From: Thermoplasmatota archaeon
GTDB lineage: Archaea; Thermoplasmatota; Penumbrarchaeia; Penumbrarchaeales; Penumbrarchaeaceae
Direction: 5' to 3'
Length of the DNA stretch: 46,253 nucleotides
NCBI GenBank assembly: GCA_025457865.1
Contig: JALOTP010000030.1
Span: 1 to 46,253 of the forward strand
Shown: positions 8,525 to 16,298 of the stretch, piece by piece
Layout: each line of letters begins with the position of its first letter
Position numbering within the stretch: the first letter of the stretch is position 1
Translations under genes and position numbers: made by a program
The notes under the pieces: model-generated
What the model saw: only the letters and a program-made list of their open reading frames with translations
What the model was told of the DNA's origin: nothing
Database searches by the model: none

Positions 8525-8560
8525 TCACGCTGTGAGAAATATCACAAAAATGTTATATAT
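8525..8560 (+). promoter_or_regulatory. Overlapping dyads abutting a TATA box, upstream of the KaiC-like operon
   Basis: Three half-sites are packed together: TCAC (8525-8528), GCT, then TGTGA (8531-8535), a six-base spacer GAAATA and TCACA (8542-8546). TGTGA/TCACA is a perfect inverted repeat, and TCAC-GCT-GTGA is a second dyad sharing the middle half-site. Five bases later is the TATA-like TGTTATATAT (8551-8560), 53 bases before the first start codon at 8613. A protein bound here would touch the BRE/TATA region, so either repression or activation is possible. The first gene of the operon is itself a winged-helix protein and is the obvious candidate binder. Confidence 0.55.
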
Positions 8561-8612
8561 GACACCGTTCACTCCAACCAGGCTTGATCCCATAGGGATG
8601 GAAGTGCGATAG

Positions 8613-9095
8613 ATGACAGGGGCCAGGAAAAGGGGTCGGAAAACGGACTCCAAGACGGAGCATATCGCATCGATTTTCACCGGGAACCCTCTCAAGGATA
8701 TCTCACCAAAGGAAATTTCGAACGAGCTCGGGTACGATATCCAACTGGTAACGACCTTGGTCAACAGGCTCATGTCCGAAGGCATGGTCGAAAGGACCGG
8801 GCGGGGGAGGTACAAGCTCAAGGTCGACCAGGTCATCGACGATAGCTATCTACGTTCAATGATCTCCGAGATGAAGGACCTGACCAGAATGGTCCTCGGG
8901 GTCAGGTCGATGGAAGGCAGGGATTGGAGCGGCTCTGGCGGCTTCAAAGAGCTAGTCGAGCTCTACCAGGTCATCAGAGCGATGGGCGGGAGCGCTCTGG
9001 CCAACAACATCCTGAGGCTCGCTGCGAAGAAATCGCTCCTTGAAGGGGATGTCGAGGCCGTCCTTGGTTCGGTGGAAGAGGTGGCCTTGAGATGA
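8613..9095 (+). CDS. Winged-helix DNA-binding regulator, first gene of the KaiC-like operon
   Basis: A 160-residue protein with a basic N-terminus (RKRGRK) and a winged helix at about residues 18-75: helices TEHIASIFTGN, SPKEISNELG and YDIQLVTTLVNRLMSEG (recognition helix), then a wing MVERTGRGRYKL. The second half (from about 85) is helical, with SMISEMKDLTRMVLGV and FKELVELYQVIRAMGG, and could dimerise or bind a partner. Its stop overlaps the next start in an ATGA, so it is translationally coupled to the small Cys protein. The dyad-flanked promoter directly upstream suggests autoregulation. No ligand-binding domain is recognisable, and the specific family is not one I can name. Confidence 0.75.
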   Translation: MTGARKRGRKTDSKTEHIASIFTGNPLKDISPKEISNELGYDIQLVTTLVNRLMSEGMVERTGRGRYKLKVDQVIDDSYLRSMISEMKDLTRMVLGVRSMEGRDWSGSGGFKELVELYQVIRAMGGSALANNILRLAAKKSLLEGDVEAVLGSVEEVALR

Positions 9096-9397
9096 ACTCA
9101 TGCGCCCAAAATGGCCTGCGAAGGGAGGCAGACAATGACCTGCACCCCCTCGTCATGATGTATGTGGACCACCTGTCAGGTCTGGTCGGGTTCCTATCTC
9201 GTTTCATAGTCCAAAAACAGTGCCATTGCATGAACTGCGGATACTGCCAGGACTTAAACGAGGAATCCGCGATGAGGTTATGCAAGGCCATCCTGGTCGA
9301 GGCCCGACTGCTGGTCGGACCCTTAAAGACGATAGAGCTCGAAACGGAGATGTTGAGCATGACAAGGGAATTCTTCGAGGGAGGGAAAATAAAATGA
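9092..9397 (+). CDS. Small protein with a compact Cys/His cluster, unknown
   Basis: This 101-residue protein has no family that I recognise. Its distinctive feature is CHCMNCGYC near residues 45-53: four cysteines within nine residues (C-x-C-x-x-C-x-x-C) with a histidine inside, a likely site for zinc or an iron-sulfur cluster. On both sides are predicted helices (LHPLVMMYVDHLSGLVGFLSRFIV before, EESAMRLCKAILVEARLLVG after). The start overlaps the regulator's stop and its own stop overlaps the ATPase start (ATGA both times), so the three proteins are made together, which argues that the small protein is real and works with them. A metal- or redox-responsive adaptor for the ATPase is a guess, not a reading. 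Confidence 0.68.
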   Translation: MNSCAQNGLRREADNDLHPLVMMYVDHLSGLVGFLSRFIVQKQCHCMNCGYCQDLNEESAMRLCKAILVEARLLVGPLKTIELETEMLSMTREFFEGGKIK

Positions 9398-10116
9398 GCG
9401 ACAGAAAGGCAACCCATATACCTGGGTTCGATGAGCTTGTGGGGGGCGGATTCGCCGATGGGACCATTAACCTGATAACGGGCCCTCCGGGCAGCGCCAA
9501 ATCGCTCTTCGGTATCCATTATCTCGTCAACGGGGCCCACATGGACGATGAGGTTGGCATCTACCTCACGCTCGAGGAGAGCAGGGAGTCCATACTGAGG
9601 GCCGCAAAGGGTTTCTCGATAGACCTCGAATCCTTGGAGAAGGATGGCAAGCTCTTCATCGTTGACCTCGGGAAGATGAGGATGGAATGTACCTCTTCCG
9701 AGGAACTCGAATGGGGTCTGGCCTCCTTCGATACTTTGAACGACTTCCTCAAGAACCACCTCTCCTTCAGCAGTGCCACCAGATTGGTCCTGGATTCCGT
9801 TACGGCCGTCGGGCTCTATTACAAGTCCACTGAGCTCCTTAGGAGGGAACTTTTCAAGTTCGCCCGCCTCCTCAAGACCTCTGGCCTGACATCGCTGATG
9901 ATATCGGAGCTAACTTCCGACGGTGAAACGAGGTACGGGATAGAGGAGTTCGTGGCCGATTCCATGATCAAGCTGGACTACGAGAGCTCATCGGGGGAGT
10001 ACAGAAGGACTCTGACCGTCAAGAAGATGAGGTTCACAAAGCACGACCCATTGAAGCACCCCTTCCTTGTGATGGACACTGGCATAGAGGTATCACCGGA
10101 TGAGGTAATAGGTTGA
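9394..10116 (+). CDS. KaiC/RAD55-family RecA-like ATPase
   Basis: A single-domain RecA-superfamily ATPase of 240 residues. The order is typical of KaiC/RAD55-like proteins: IPGFDELVGGGFADGTINLI, Walker A GPPGSAKS (residues 30-37), the catalytic-Glu strand GIYLTLEESRESILRAA, Walker B RLVLDSVTAVG, and LTSLMISELTS with the sensor region. In archaea these proteins are common in signal transduction and chemotaxis-like control rather than clock function. The start is ATG 9394, fixed by the ATGA overlap with the upstream gene and a good Shine-Dalgarno (GAGGGAGGG, about 7 bases before); the frame extends further upstream but only as a shadow of the neighbour. Followed after 13 bases by a second, degenerate KaiC-like protein, its likely partner. 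Confidence 0.88.
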   Translation: MSDRKATHIPGFDELVGGGFADGTINLITGPPGSAKSLFGIHYLVNGAHMDDEVGIYLTLEESRESILRAAKGFSIDLESLEKDGKLFIVDLGKMRMECTSSEELEWGLASFDTLNDFLKNHLSFSSATRLVLDSVTAVGLYYKSTELLRRELFKFARLLKTSGLTSLMISELTSDGETRYGIEEFVADSMIKLDYESSSGEYRRTLTVKKMRFTKHDPLKHPFLVMDTGIEVSPDEVIG

Positions 10117-10129
10117 CGGTGAGCAAAGG

Positions 10130-12310
10130 ATGAAGGACGTAGAGGTCTACGGGAAGCTCCTGGAGGAGTTCATCCGCAAGGTGACGAGCCCTGAGATAGG
10201 TCAGTTCAGACTGGAGGTCTCGACCTTCAGGATCATCCTCGAGAGGGAGAGGAAGACAAACCCCATACTGAACAGGTTCTCCATCTCGGAGACAGGCACC
10301 ACAACGAACAACTTGAACGACAAGGACGAATCGCTGCTGGCCCTCCAGGTCGTCCTTCAGAGGTCCCTTGACTTCCTCTCCTCCCTGGTCGGGGAGGAAC
10401 TGGCCCGGGACCTTGTCATGAGCTCAATGCAGGATTCCATAAAGGACCTGGCATCCCATGTCAAGGAGAGCCCAAGGCTCCTCAGGTTCATACCACCCCC
10501 GTTCAACGACCTGTTGAAGGACATGGTCATGGGAGGTCCACAGGCAACGGACCATGACGAGGTGCTGGAGCTGTTCCAGGACATCTTCGGGTCTTACATG
10601 AAGGACCTGTCGGCCCAGACCGATCTCTCCGCCCTGAAGCTCAAGCTCAATATCCTCAGGGAGAAGCATCGGCTGCTCCGTCATGTCGAAGTGAAGAAGA
10701 ACAATACGATCGTCTTCGATAAGGAAAAATGGGCCAATGCTCCTGACGAGGAGGTGAGGGAGGCCCTTGTCGAAGCGTTCAATTCAATGGTCGGTCTATC
10801 GGTCTTCCTTGTCGGAAAGGAAGAGGCCATGAAGAAGGCCTCGAGGTCGCTCGAGTACTATTTCGAGAGCAAGGAACACCTGATCAAGAGGTACAGGATA
10901 CGGGACCATATCGTGAACGGGTCCCTGAGCAGGAGGATCTCAACAGGCATCGACGAGCTAGACCATAGGATGCATGGCGGGATCCCAAAGGGATGCTCCC
11001 TACTCCTGAACGCACCCTCGGGGATAGAGAGGGACGTCTTCGTATCAAGGATGATGACAGTAGGGCTCAATGGGAGTTCCTCTATCCTGATGGTCCTCTC
11101 AAAGGAACCGCCTAGGTCGGTAAGGATGCTCCTCAGGGCCCAGGGTCTCGATCCCGAGGCTATGGAGGAAGAGGGAAGGCTCAGGCTCATCGACTGGTTC
11201 AGCTGGAGGGGAGAGAGGATCATAGGCGTCGAAAAGGAGGGGTACACCCTCAAATCGTCCAAGATACTAAGCAACCTAGGGATAGCCATAAACAAAGGTC
11301 TCAGAGAGCTGACCTTCACCGGCTCCAAGATAGGCATAATCCATATGATAGGTCCAGCACTGAACATATTCGACCTCAACCAGGTATACAACTTCGTTCA
11401 GAGGCTCAGGGCCAAGTTCAAAGAGGACGAGATGGCGAGCATCTTCATCCTTGAGCCGGAGACCTTCTCCGACGAGCAGGGAAAGAGGCTCATGGAGGTA
11501 TTCGATGGGCAGATAGAGCTCTCAAAGAGGATGGTCGATGGGACCTTCAAACGGGAGATATCTGTCAAGGCTCTGTCCGGGTCCGATTTCGATTCTACCC
11601 CCATCCCGTTCATCGTCAAGGATAACATGCTCCATTTCGCAGGGTCCGAACCGACCCCTCCATCTCCCTTGCCGGAAGTGGTCCATACCCCCCTTAAACA
11701 GGAGAGGAGGAAGACCATGGTCAATGCCAGGAGGGCTCCTAGCGAACCGGTGGGACAGATCATCAGGGAAGATGCCTTCGAGGACATAGATGATGACGCA
11801 TGGTTGAACGAGCTCCTGGAAGAGGGGGCCGCTGACGTTCCGGAGACCGTACCAGAGGTCCGACCATTGGCCATCAAGGTCAGCGAGGTCATAGTCGAGG
11901 TCCCTGAACCTCCACCAGCGGAGAATGAGGATGATGGACCCTTGGAAGGACAGAACAAGGTCCCTGTCAAACCCATCATCAAGGGAAGGAAGCTATCGAA
12001 GAAGGGAAAGGGGCGCTCATCGGAAGCCTTGACCGGTGTGATCAAAGAGAGGAAGGCGCTCAGGGCCAGCGGTCCACCTCCGGTCAGACCGAGACGGGTA
12101 AGGAAGGCACTCGGGAAGGATATGCCCAGGAGGTCGCCCCCCGATCCGGCGGCCCTAATGGACGAGATAGATATCACAGGGACCCAGAACTCCCCTCAGA
12201 AGCTTCTGCTCGATGCGATAGAGACCATAGATCAGCTCCTAGAGGAGTCCGAGATCTCGGTCCCGAAGGACCCACATGCTCCTCAGAAGGCCCAGAAAAA
12301 GAGACCTTGA
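10130..12310 (+). CDS. Large KaiC-like protein with degenerate P-loop, helical N-region and disordered tail
   Basis: The 726 residues fall into three parts. Residues 1 to about 265 are helical and seem to contain an internal duplication: LQRSLDFLSSLVGEELARDL near 80-100 is echoed by FNSMVGLSVFLVGKEEAMKK near 220-240. Residues about 268-500 have the KaiC/RAD55 layout (ISTGIDELDHRMHGGIPKG, then strand SLLLNAPSG, later SILMVLSKEPPRS and GIIHMIGPALNIF), but where Walker A should read GxxxxGK[ST] there is NAPSGIERD with no lysine, so ATP hydrolysis is unlikely. Residues about 505-726 are rich in Pro, Glu and Lys with short basic patches (KGRKLSKKGKGRS) and look disordered. Start ATG 10130 has GGTGA upstream. 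A structural or regulatory partner of the adjacent active ATPase is the natural inference. Confidence 0.78.
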   Translation: MKDVEVYGKLLEEFIRKVTSPEIGQFRLEVSTFRIILERERKTNPILNRFSISETGTTTNNLNDKDESLLALQVVLQRSLDFLSSLVGEELARDLVMSSMQDSIKDLASHVKESPRLLRFIPPPFNDLLKDMVMGGPQATDHDEVLELFQDIFGSYMKDLSAQTDLSALKLKLNILREKHRLLRHVEVKKNNTIVFDKEKWANAPDEEVREALVEAFNSMVGLSVFLVGKEEAMKKASRSLEYYFESKEHLIKRYRIRDHIVNGSLSRRISTGIDELDHRMHGGIPKGCSLLLNAPSGIERDVFVSRMMTVGLNGSSSILMVLSKEPPRSVRMLLRAQGLDPEAMEEEGRLRLIDWFSWRGERIIGVEKEGYTLKSSKILSNLGIAINKGLRELTFTGSKIGIIHMIGPALNIFDLNQVYNFVQRLRAKFKEDEMASIFILEPETFSDEQGKRLMEVFDGQIELSKRMVDGTFKREISVKALSGSDFDSTPIPFIVKDNMLHFAGSEPTPPSPLPEVVHTPLKQERRKTMVNARRAPSEPVGQIIREDAFEDIDDDAWLNELLEEGAADVPETVPEVRPLAIKVSEVIVEVPEPPPAENEDDGPLEGQNKVPVKPIIKGRKLSKKGKGRSSEALTGVIKERKALRASGPPPVRPRRVRKALGKDMPRRSPPDPAALMDEIDITGTQNSPQKLLLDAIETIDQLLEESEISVPKDPHAPQKAQKKRP

Positions 12311-12385
12311 GCCTTCGGTCTCGGGTGCTTGGTCCGATCGTAAGAAGGATCATGGAAGGGGGCCATGGACAAAAACGTAAATTAG

Positions 12386-12943
12386 ATGAACATAGAACGG
12401 ACTGATGGACCGGGTGGTCGAGTGCGTAAGGACCGTTCATCGAAAGGGACCGATAAGGGGACCGGGGCCTGCTCCATTACAGAGATGAGGGGTAGGTCCG
12501 TTCATATCACCTGCTTGGGATGCGATGGGGCCTCCGACCTTTCCGACATCCGATGCTTCATGTCGGTCGCGAGCAGGCTTCCCCCGGGTTTTTCCGGGGA
12601 GGTCGTCCTCAAAGGAACGGTGGACCGCTCCTATTCCGGACCGATGGTCGAAGCGCTCGTCTCCTCCTCCGAGGTCCTTGACAGGCTCGAAGGGCTCTGC
12701 GAGATCGCTAGGAGGAGCGACAGGACCATATTTGTGAAGGGGGGCCGGGAGCGTGCCATCCTGGAAGCCAGGTCCGCATTCACATCGGACCCGGCCTCTC
12801 TCCTAGAAAAGGGCGATGCCATCAGGGAAAGATTGTCGCGCAAAGGGAGCGAGAGTGACCGATCGCTCCTTGAGGGTATGGAAGATATCATCGAAAGGAC
12901 GGAACTGATGATGAGAAGGCTCAATGTCTCATCAGAGGAATGA
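12386..12943 (+). CDS. Hypothetical protein with CLGC-type segment and C-terminal helices
   Basis: I do not recognise this family. From about residue 34 the 185-residue protein looks folded: VHITCLGCDGASDLSDIRCF, VASRLPPGFSGEVVLKGTVD, and a C-terminal helical region (ILEARSAFTS, LLEGMEDIIERTELMMRRL). The first 33 residues are Gly/Arg/Lys/Asp-rich and uninformative, and an AT-rich promoter-like acgtaaatta sits directly before ATG 12386, so translation may really begin at ATG 12485 (MRGRSVHITC). Three cysteines near the start of the conserved part could bind metal. It lies between the KaiC-like operon and cbf5, on the same strand as both, about 75 and 50 bases from them, and probably has its own promoter. 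Confidence 0.6.
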   Translation: MNIERTDGPGGRVRKDRSSKGTDKGTGACSITEMRGRSVHITCLGCDGASDLSDIRCFMSVASRLPPGFSGEVVLKGTVDRSYSGPMVEALVSSSEVLDRLEGLCEIARRSDRTIFVKGGRERAILEARSAFTSDPASLLEKGDAIRERLSRKGSESDRSLLEGMEDIIERTELMMRRLNVSSEE

Positions 12944-12963
12944 CCCTTGGACCATCCGCATTG

Positions 12964-12970
12964 TTTATAA
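12964..12970 (+). promoter_or_regulatory. TATA box of cbf5
   Basis: TTTATAA lies 25-31 bases before ATG 12995, the distance expected if transcription begins at or next to the start codon; no Shine-Dalgarno is seen. A leaderless cbf5 message is likely. Confidence 0.55.
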
Positions 12971-12994
12971 CGCCGCTGCCACTTAGGCCTGGCC

Positions 12995-13987
12995 ATGGAC
13001 CTTGGAACGGACAGGGGCAGGATGGTGACCATCTCCGCCTCGGACCCGAACCCATCCTTCGGCAGGGAACCGGAAAGGAGGAGCGTGAAGGAGCTCCTTG
13101 AGAAGGGATTGGTGATAATCGACAAGCCCAGAGGCCCTACCAGCCACCAGGTCGCAGCCTGGGTCAAAGAGGTCCTCGGCATCGAGAAGGCCGGGCATCA
13201 CGGAACCCTGGACCCCAATACCACGGGGGTCCTGCCCATCGCCCTGGGGAATGGTGTGAGGATGCTCGAGTCCGGTCTCTCAGAAGGCAAGGAGTACATC
13301 GCCATCATGAAGCTCCATTCGGACCAGAGCGATGAGCGTATAAGGGGTATAGCCTCGGACTTCACCGGAGAGATCTACCAGTTCGTCCCTGTGAGGTCCG
13401 CAGTGAAAAGAGGCCTAAGGACCAGAAGAGTGCATTACATCAAGGTTCTCGAGAAGAGGGGGCGGGACGTCCTCATACTGGTCGGCTGCGAATCGGGGAC
13501 CTACATCCGAACCCTCATACATGACATGGGGGAGGTTTTGGGCGTAGGGGCCAACATGGCAGAGCTCAGGAGGACACGGTCGGGAAGGATGGCCGAGGAG
13601 AGCTCCTGTACCCTTCAACAGCTCAGGGATGCCCTGGAGTTCTACAGGACCGAGGGTGACGAGACCGCTATTAGGAAGGTCCTCATGCCGTACGAGCTGC
13701 TGGTATCCCATCTGCCGTCCATCATCATCAAGGACTCGGCCGTCGATGCTGTATGCCACGGTGCCCCCCTTGGTGTCCCTGGTATAAGCTCCTTCAGGGA
13801 CGACATCAAGGAAGGTCAGACGCTTGCGATATATACCCTTAAAGGCGAGGTAGTTGCCATAGGCAAGGCAATGATGGACGCTCCCAGGATGTCATCGGTC
13901 AGGAACGGGGGGGCAGCATTGGTGGAAAGGGTGATCATGGAACCGGGGACCTATCCCAGGCAGTGGAAGAGCCGGACAAGACCCTAG
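12995..13987 (+). CDS. cbf5: Cbf5/TruB-type RNA pseudouridine synthase
   Basis: Catalytic subunit of the archaeal H/ACA ribonucleoprotein, which turns selected uridines in rRNA into pseudouridine and can also act on tRNA U55. The catalytic core is plain: LVIIDKPRGPTSHQVAAWV, then KAGHHGTLDPNTTGVLPIALG with nucleophile Asp73, RRVHYIKVLEKRGRDVLILVGCESGTYIRTLIHDMG split over the next strands, and the C-terminal PUA region (AVDAVCHGAPLGVPGI, LAIYTLKGEVVAIGKAMM) that grips the guide RNA. The length of 330 residues is normal. The first 30 residues precede the conserved ELLEKGLVIIDKP and carry the eukaryote/archaea-type extension. The usual partners Nop10, Gar1 and L7Ae are not next to it here. Confidence 0.95.
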   Translation: MDLGTDRGRMVTISASDPNPSFGREPERRSVKELLEKGLVIIDKPRGPTSHQVAAWVKEVLGIEKAGHHGTLDPNTTGVLPIALGNGVRMLESGLSEGKEYIAIMKLHSDQSDERIRGIASDFTGEIYQFVPVRSAVKRGLRTRRVHYIKVLEKRGRDVLILVGCESGTYIRTLIHDMGEVLGVGANMAELRRTRSGRMAEESSCTLQQLRDALEFYRTEGDETAIRKVLMPYELLVSHLPSIIIKDSAVDAVCHGAPLGVPGISSFRDDIKEGQTLAIYTLKGEVVAIGKAMMDAPRMSSVRNGGAALVERVIMEPGTYPRQWKSRTRP

Positions 13988-14012
13988 GTCCGTTCGGCCA
14001 GGGAAGGGACAG

Positions 14013-14153
14013 ATTTATATATCGCTGTCATCTTGGTTCAGCTTGGCTTTAATAATTCAGGGAGCGATATACGGTAAGACGTGGCCAAGGAGCGCCGGAT
14101 AAAGTAATATAAGTGTCCGGCCATTAAAGGCCCCGTTCCAAAAGAGGTGGAAC
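14013..14153 (+). promoter_or_regulatory. Tandem TATA-like boxes and leader stems before the 14.2 kb secreted-protein gene
   Basis: The 170-base gap after cbf5 has two good TATA-like stretches, ATTTATATAT (14013-14022) and TAATATAAG (about 14105-14113). The nearer one would give a leader of roughly 25 bases. Inside that leader are two short dyads: GGCC-ATTAAA-GGCC (14119-14132) and GTTCCA (14135-14140) pairing with TGGAAC (14148-14153). The second would fold over the Shine-Dalgarno GAGGTGG (14144-14150). The distal promoter would add about 75 bases of leader, or could serve a small RNA. No riboswitch class is recognised. Confidence 0.35.
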
Positions 14154-14156
14154 ACG

Positions 14157-15092
14157 ATGATGGGAAATAACGGAACTGCCAGGGTCGCTGCGATGCTAAT
14201 GCTGGTCGTCGTCATGGCGGGGGTGTTCGTCTTCATCCCGAAAAGTGACGATAAGGTCGATGCCGTCGGGGCGCCGGCCATCAAGATAGAACTTGCCTCG
14301 TACAGAGGTACTGCCTTGGTCGCACCCGGCCAGGATGGGATAGTGCAGTTCTCAGGGACCGTCTCAGCGCAGATCCCACTGGACCCCAACTTCCAGTTCC
14401 TGCTTGTCTATCTCACGGCAGATGCGGGCGGATGGCCGACCTCGGTCACATCAGCACTGACCTTCAGCAAGCAGGTCAAGACCCAGAACTTCCAGGTGGT
14501 CATCAGGGTCCCTCCCGAGACATCCGTCACAGCACAGGGTCAGCTCACCATATCCGGCAGGTGGAGGTACAGCCCCGGGTCCCTTGGTGGGTCTGTGGAA
14601 CCCGTTAATGCGATCATAGTGGTCAAGCAGTTCTACCAGTTCTCTGTAGGCTGCGACAAGCCATATGTCCAGATAAACCCCGGCGCCTCCTATGGGTTCA
14701 AGCTCAGGCTGAACAATGAGGGGAACTTCAATGACAAGCTCAGAGTGGACATACTTAACCTCGACAAGCTAACCGCAAAGGGTTGGACCATCCAGCTCTC
14801 CAGGGACAAGTTCGAGATAATGGAATCGACAGAGCAGGTCCTTGTCGTCTCGGTCACCTCGCCTTTGAAGTTCACCATCTGGAAGAACAATGTTGAGGTC
14901 ATCCAGCTCAGGACCACATCTACCCAGGCAGAGCTCAACGGCGAGGTCTCGGACATATCGGATTACGCCCTTTATATCAGGGAAAGGGGCATAAACCTCG
15001 TACCTGGTTTCGAGATAGGTTTCGCCATAATCATATTGGCCGTACTTACAGCGGCCATGTTCGGATTCGCTAGCAGGAAGAGGCTCTTTTAG
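14157..15092 (+). CDS. Secreted beta-rich protein with C-terminal PGF-like membrane anchor
   Basis: A 311-residue exported protein: signal peptide or anchor at residues about 9-28 (VAAMLMLVVVMAGVFVFIP), a beta-sandwich-like extracellular part, and a C-terminal tripartite tail LVPGFEIGFAIIILAVLTAAMFGFASRKRLF read in pieces as PGFE motif, hydrophobic helix and basic end. Tails of this plan resemble archaeal PGF-CTERM sorting signals and the 'choice-of-anchor' families described from archaeal surface proteins. The core contains NPGASYGFKLRLNNEGNFND, typical of the NEW3/CARDB-like adhesive modules. A surface structural or ligand-binding role is likely but unspecified. SD GAGGTGG precedes ATG 14157 by six bases. 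It is followed by the M29 peptidase on the same strand. Confidence 0.75.
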   Translation: MMGNNGTARVAAMLMLVVVMAGVFVFIPKSDDKVDAVGAPAIKIELASYRGTALVAPGQDGIVQFSGTVSAQIPLDPNFQFLLVYLTADAGGWPTSVTSALTFSKQVKTQNFQVVIRVPPETSVTAQGQLTISGRWRYSPGSLGGSVEPVNAIIVVKQFYQFSVGCDKPYVQINPGASYGFKLRLNNEGNFNDKLRVDILNLDKLTAKGWTIQLSRDKFEIMESTEQVLVVSVTSPLKFTIWKNNVEVIQLRTTSTQAELNGEVSDISDYALYIRERGINLVPGFEIGFAIIILAVLTAAMFGFASRKRLF

Positions 15093-15145
15093 GACCGCAC
15101 TTCCATCAAGATCACCCTCTTAGGTCCTAATGGACGGTGAACGGG

Positions 15146-16249
15146 ATGGACGTTGTCAGCTCAGATGATATTAGCAGGGCAGCAAGCATAGCGGTCAACG
15201 AGGTCCTCTCGGTACAGAAGGGCGAAAGGGTCCTCATCGTGACCAATCCCTCGAAGGACGTGCTCTCCATAGGGACCTCTGTCTATGATGCCTGTCAAAA
15301 AGTGGGCGCCCAGACAGTACTTATCGTCCAACAGACCAAGGGACAGCTCGATACCGCCTCGCCCGAGGTACTTTCTGCGCTCAGAACGGACCCTGATGTA
15401 GTAGTATCCATTTCCGAGGAAAAGCTCGGCAAGGACCCCAACTGCATGAAGGACCCTATAAATATCGACGGAAGGACTTACGACCATTATTTCAATTATC
15501 TTCTGGGGGAGAAGAAGGCGCGTTCGTTCTGGTCCCCCTCGGTCACCATCGACATGTTCGAAAGGACCGTACCCCTGGACTACTCCGGGCTGCGGGATGA
15601 CTGCAGGAGGGTCAAGGAGCTTCTTGACAAGGGCAGGTCCGTCCGCATCACCGCACCGTCTGGAACGGACATAGAGATAGGGATAGAGGGACGGAAAGCC
15701 AGGGCCGACGACGGTTCCTTCTCGGTCAAAGGTTCTGGCGGAAACCTGCCTGCGGGGGAAACGTTCATATCGCCGCAGCTTCGAACATCCAAAGGCAGGA
15801 TAGCCTTCGACGGCTCCATTGCCTCGGATTCCGGGATAATAATCATAGAAAGTCCCATCCTCTGCGAGGTGGCAGAAGGTCATGTAGTATCGGTCAAGGG
15901 CGGCCGGGAAGCGGAACTTCTGGAAGAGACCCTTGAGAGGGCCCGTGCCAGGACAGGAGCGATGGCGGACGAGGGGAAATTGCCCCGTTCGGAAATGGGG
16001 CACTACCTTGAGAACATAACCAACCTAGGAGAGCTGGGAATCGGGCTCAACCGGATGGCAAGGATCGTCGGGAACATGCTCGAGGATGAGAAGGTCTATG
16101 GTACCTGCCACATTGCCATAGGCGGCAACTACGACAATGATGCCAGGGCGCTCATCCACCTTGACGGGCTCATAAGGTCACCGACCATCATCGTCCGGGT
16201 CGATGGTTTGGATGAGGTCCTCATGAGGGACGGTGAGCTTTCAATTTAA
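15146..16249 (+). CDS. M29-family (thermophilic) aminopeptidase
   Basis: A 367-residue metallo-aminopeptidase of family M29 (AmpS/AmpT/PepS), dimeric cytosolic enzymes with two metal ions that remove N-terminal amino acids. Family elements seen are GERVLIVTNPSKDVLSIG at the N-terminus, GSGGNLPAGETFISP (catalytic and metal-ligand Glu), LGELGIGLNRMA, and the C-terminal HIAIGGNYDNDARALIHLDGLI with ligand His and Asp, followed by PTIIVRVDG. ATG 15146 was chosen because GGTGA at 15136-15140 is well spaced for it; a GTG lies three codons upstream. The gene ends five bases before the first possible PAN start. Together with PAN this makes a small protein-turnover neighbourhood: the proteasome releases peptides and aminopeptidases finish them. 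Confidence 0.85.
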   Translation: MDVVSSDDISRAASIAVNEVLSVQKGERVLIVTNPSKDVLSIGTSVYDACQKVGAQTVLIVQQTKGQLDTASPEVLSALRTDPDVVVSISEEKLGKDPNCMKDPINIDGRTYDHYFNYLLGEKKARSFWSPSVTIDMFERTVPLDYSGLRDDCRRVKELLDKGRSVRITAPSGTDIEIGIEGRKARADDGSFSVKGSGGNLPAGETFISPQLRTSKGRIAFDGSIASDSGIIIIESPILCEVAEGHVVSVKGGREAELLEETLERARARTGAMADEGKLPRSEMGHYLENITNLGELGIGLNRMARIVGNMLEDEKVYGTCHIAIGGNYDNDARALIHLDGLIRSPTIIVRVDGLDEVLMRDGELSI

Positions 16250-16254
16250 ATAAA
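16245..16254 (+). promoter_or_regulatory. pan: TATA box of pan
   Basis: TTTAAATAAA overlaps the stop of the aminopeptidase gene. It would start transcription near 16276, followed by a Shine-Dalgarno GGAGA at 16285-16289 and ATG 16299. This order is the reason for rejecting ATG 16254, which lies inside the box. Confidence 0.5.
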
Positions 16255-16298
16255 TGCGCCCTATTGTACCGCCGACCCCCCATCCGGAGAGCGATCCC

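Noticed and set aside
11398..12177. A 259-codon serine-rich reading frame on the minus strand
   Set aside because: It lies wholly opposite the disordered tail of the pseudo-KaiC gene, has no recognisable motif and arises from the GC-rich codon pattern of the real gene.
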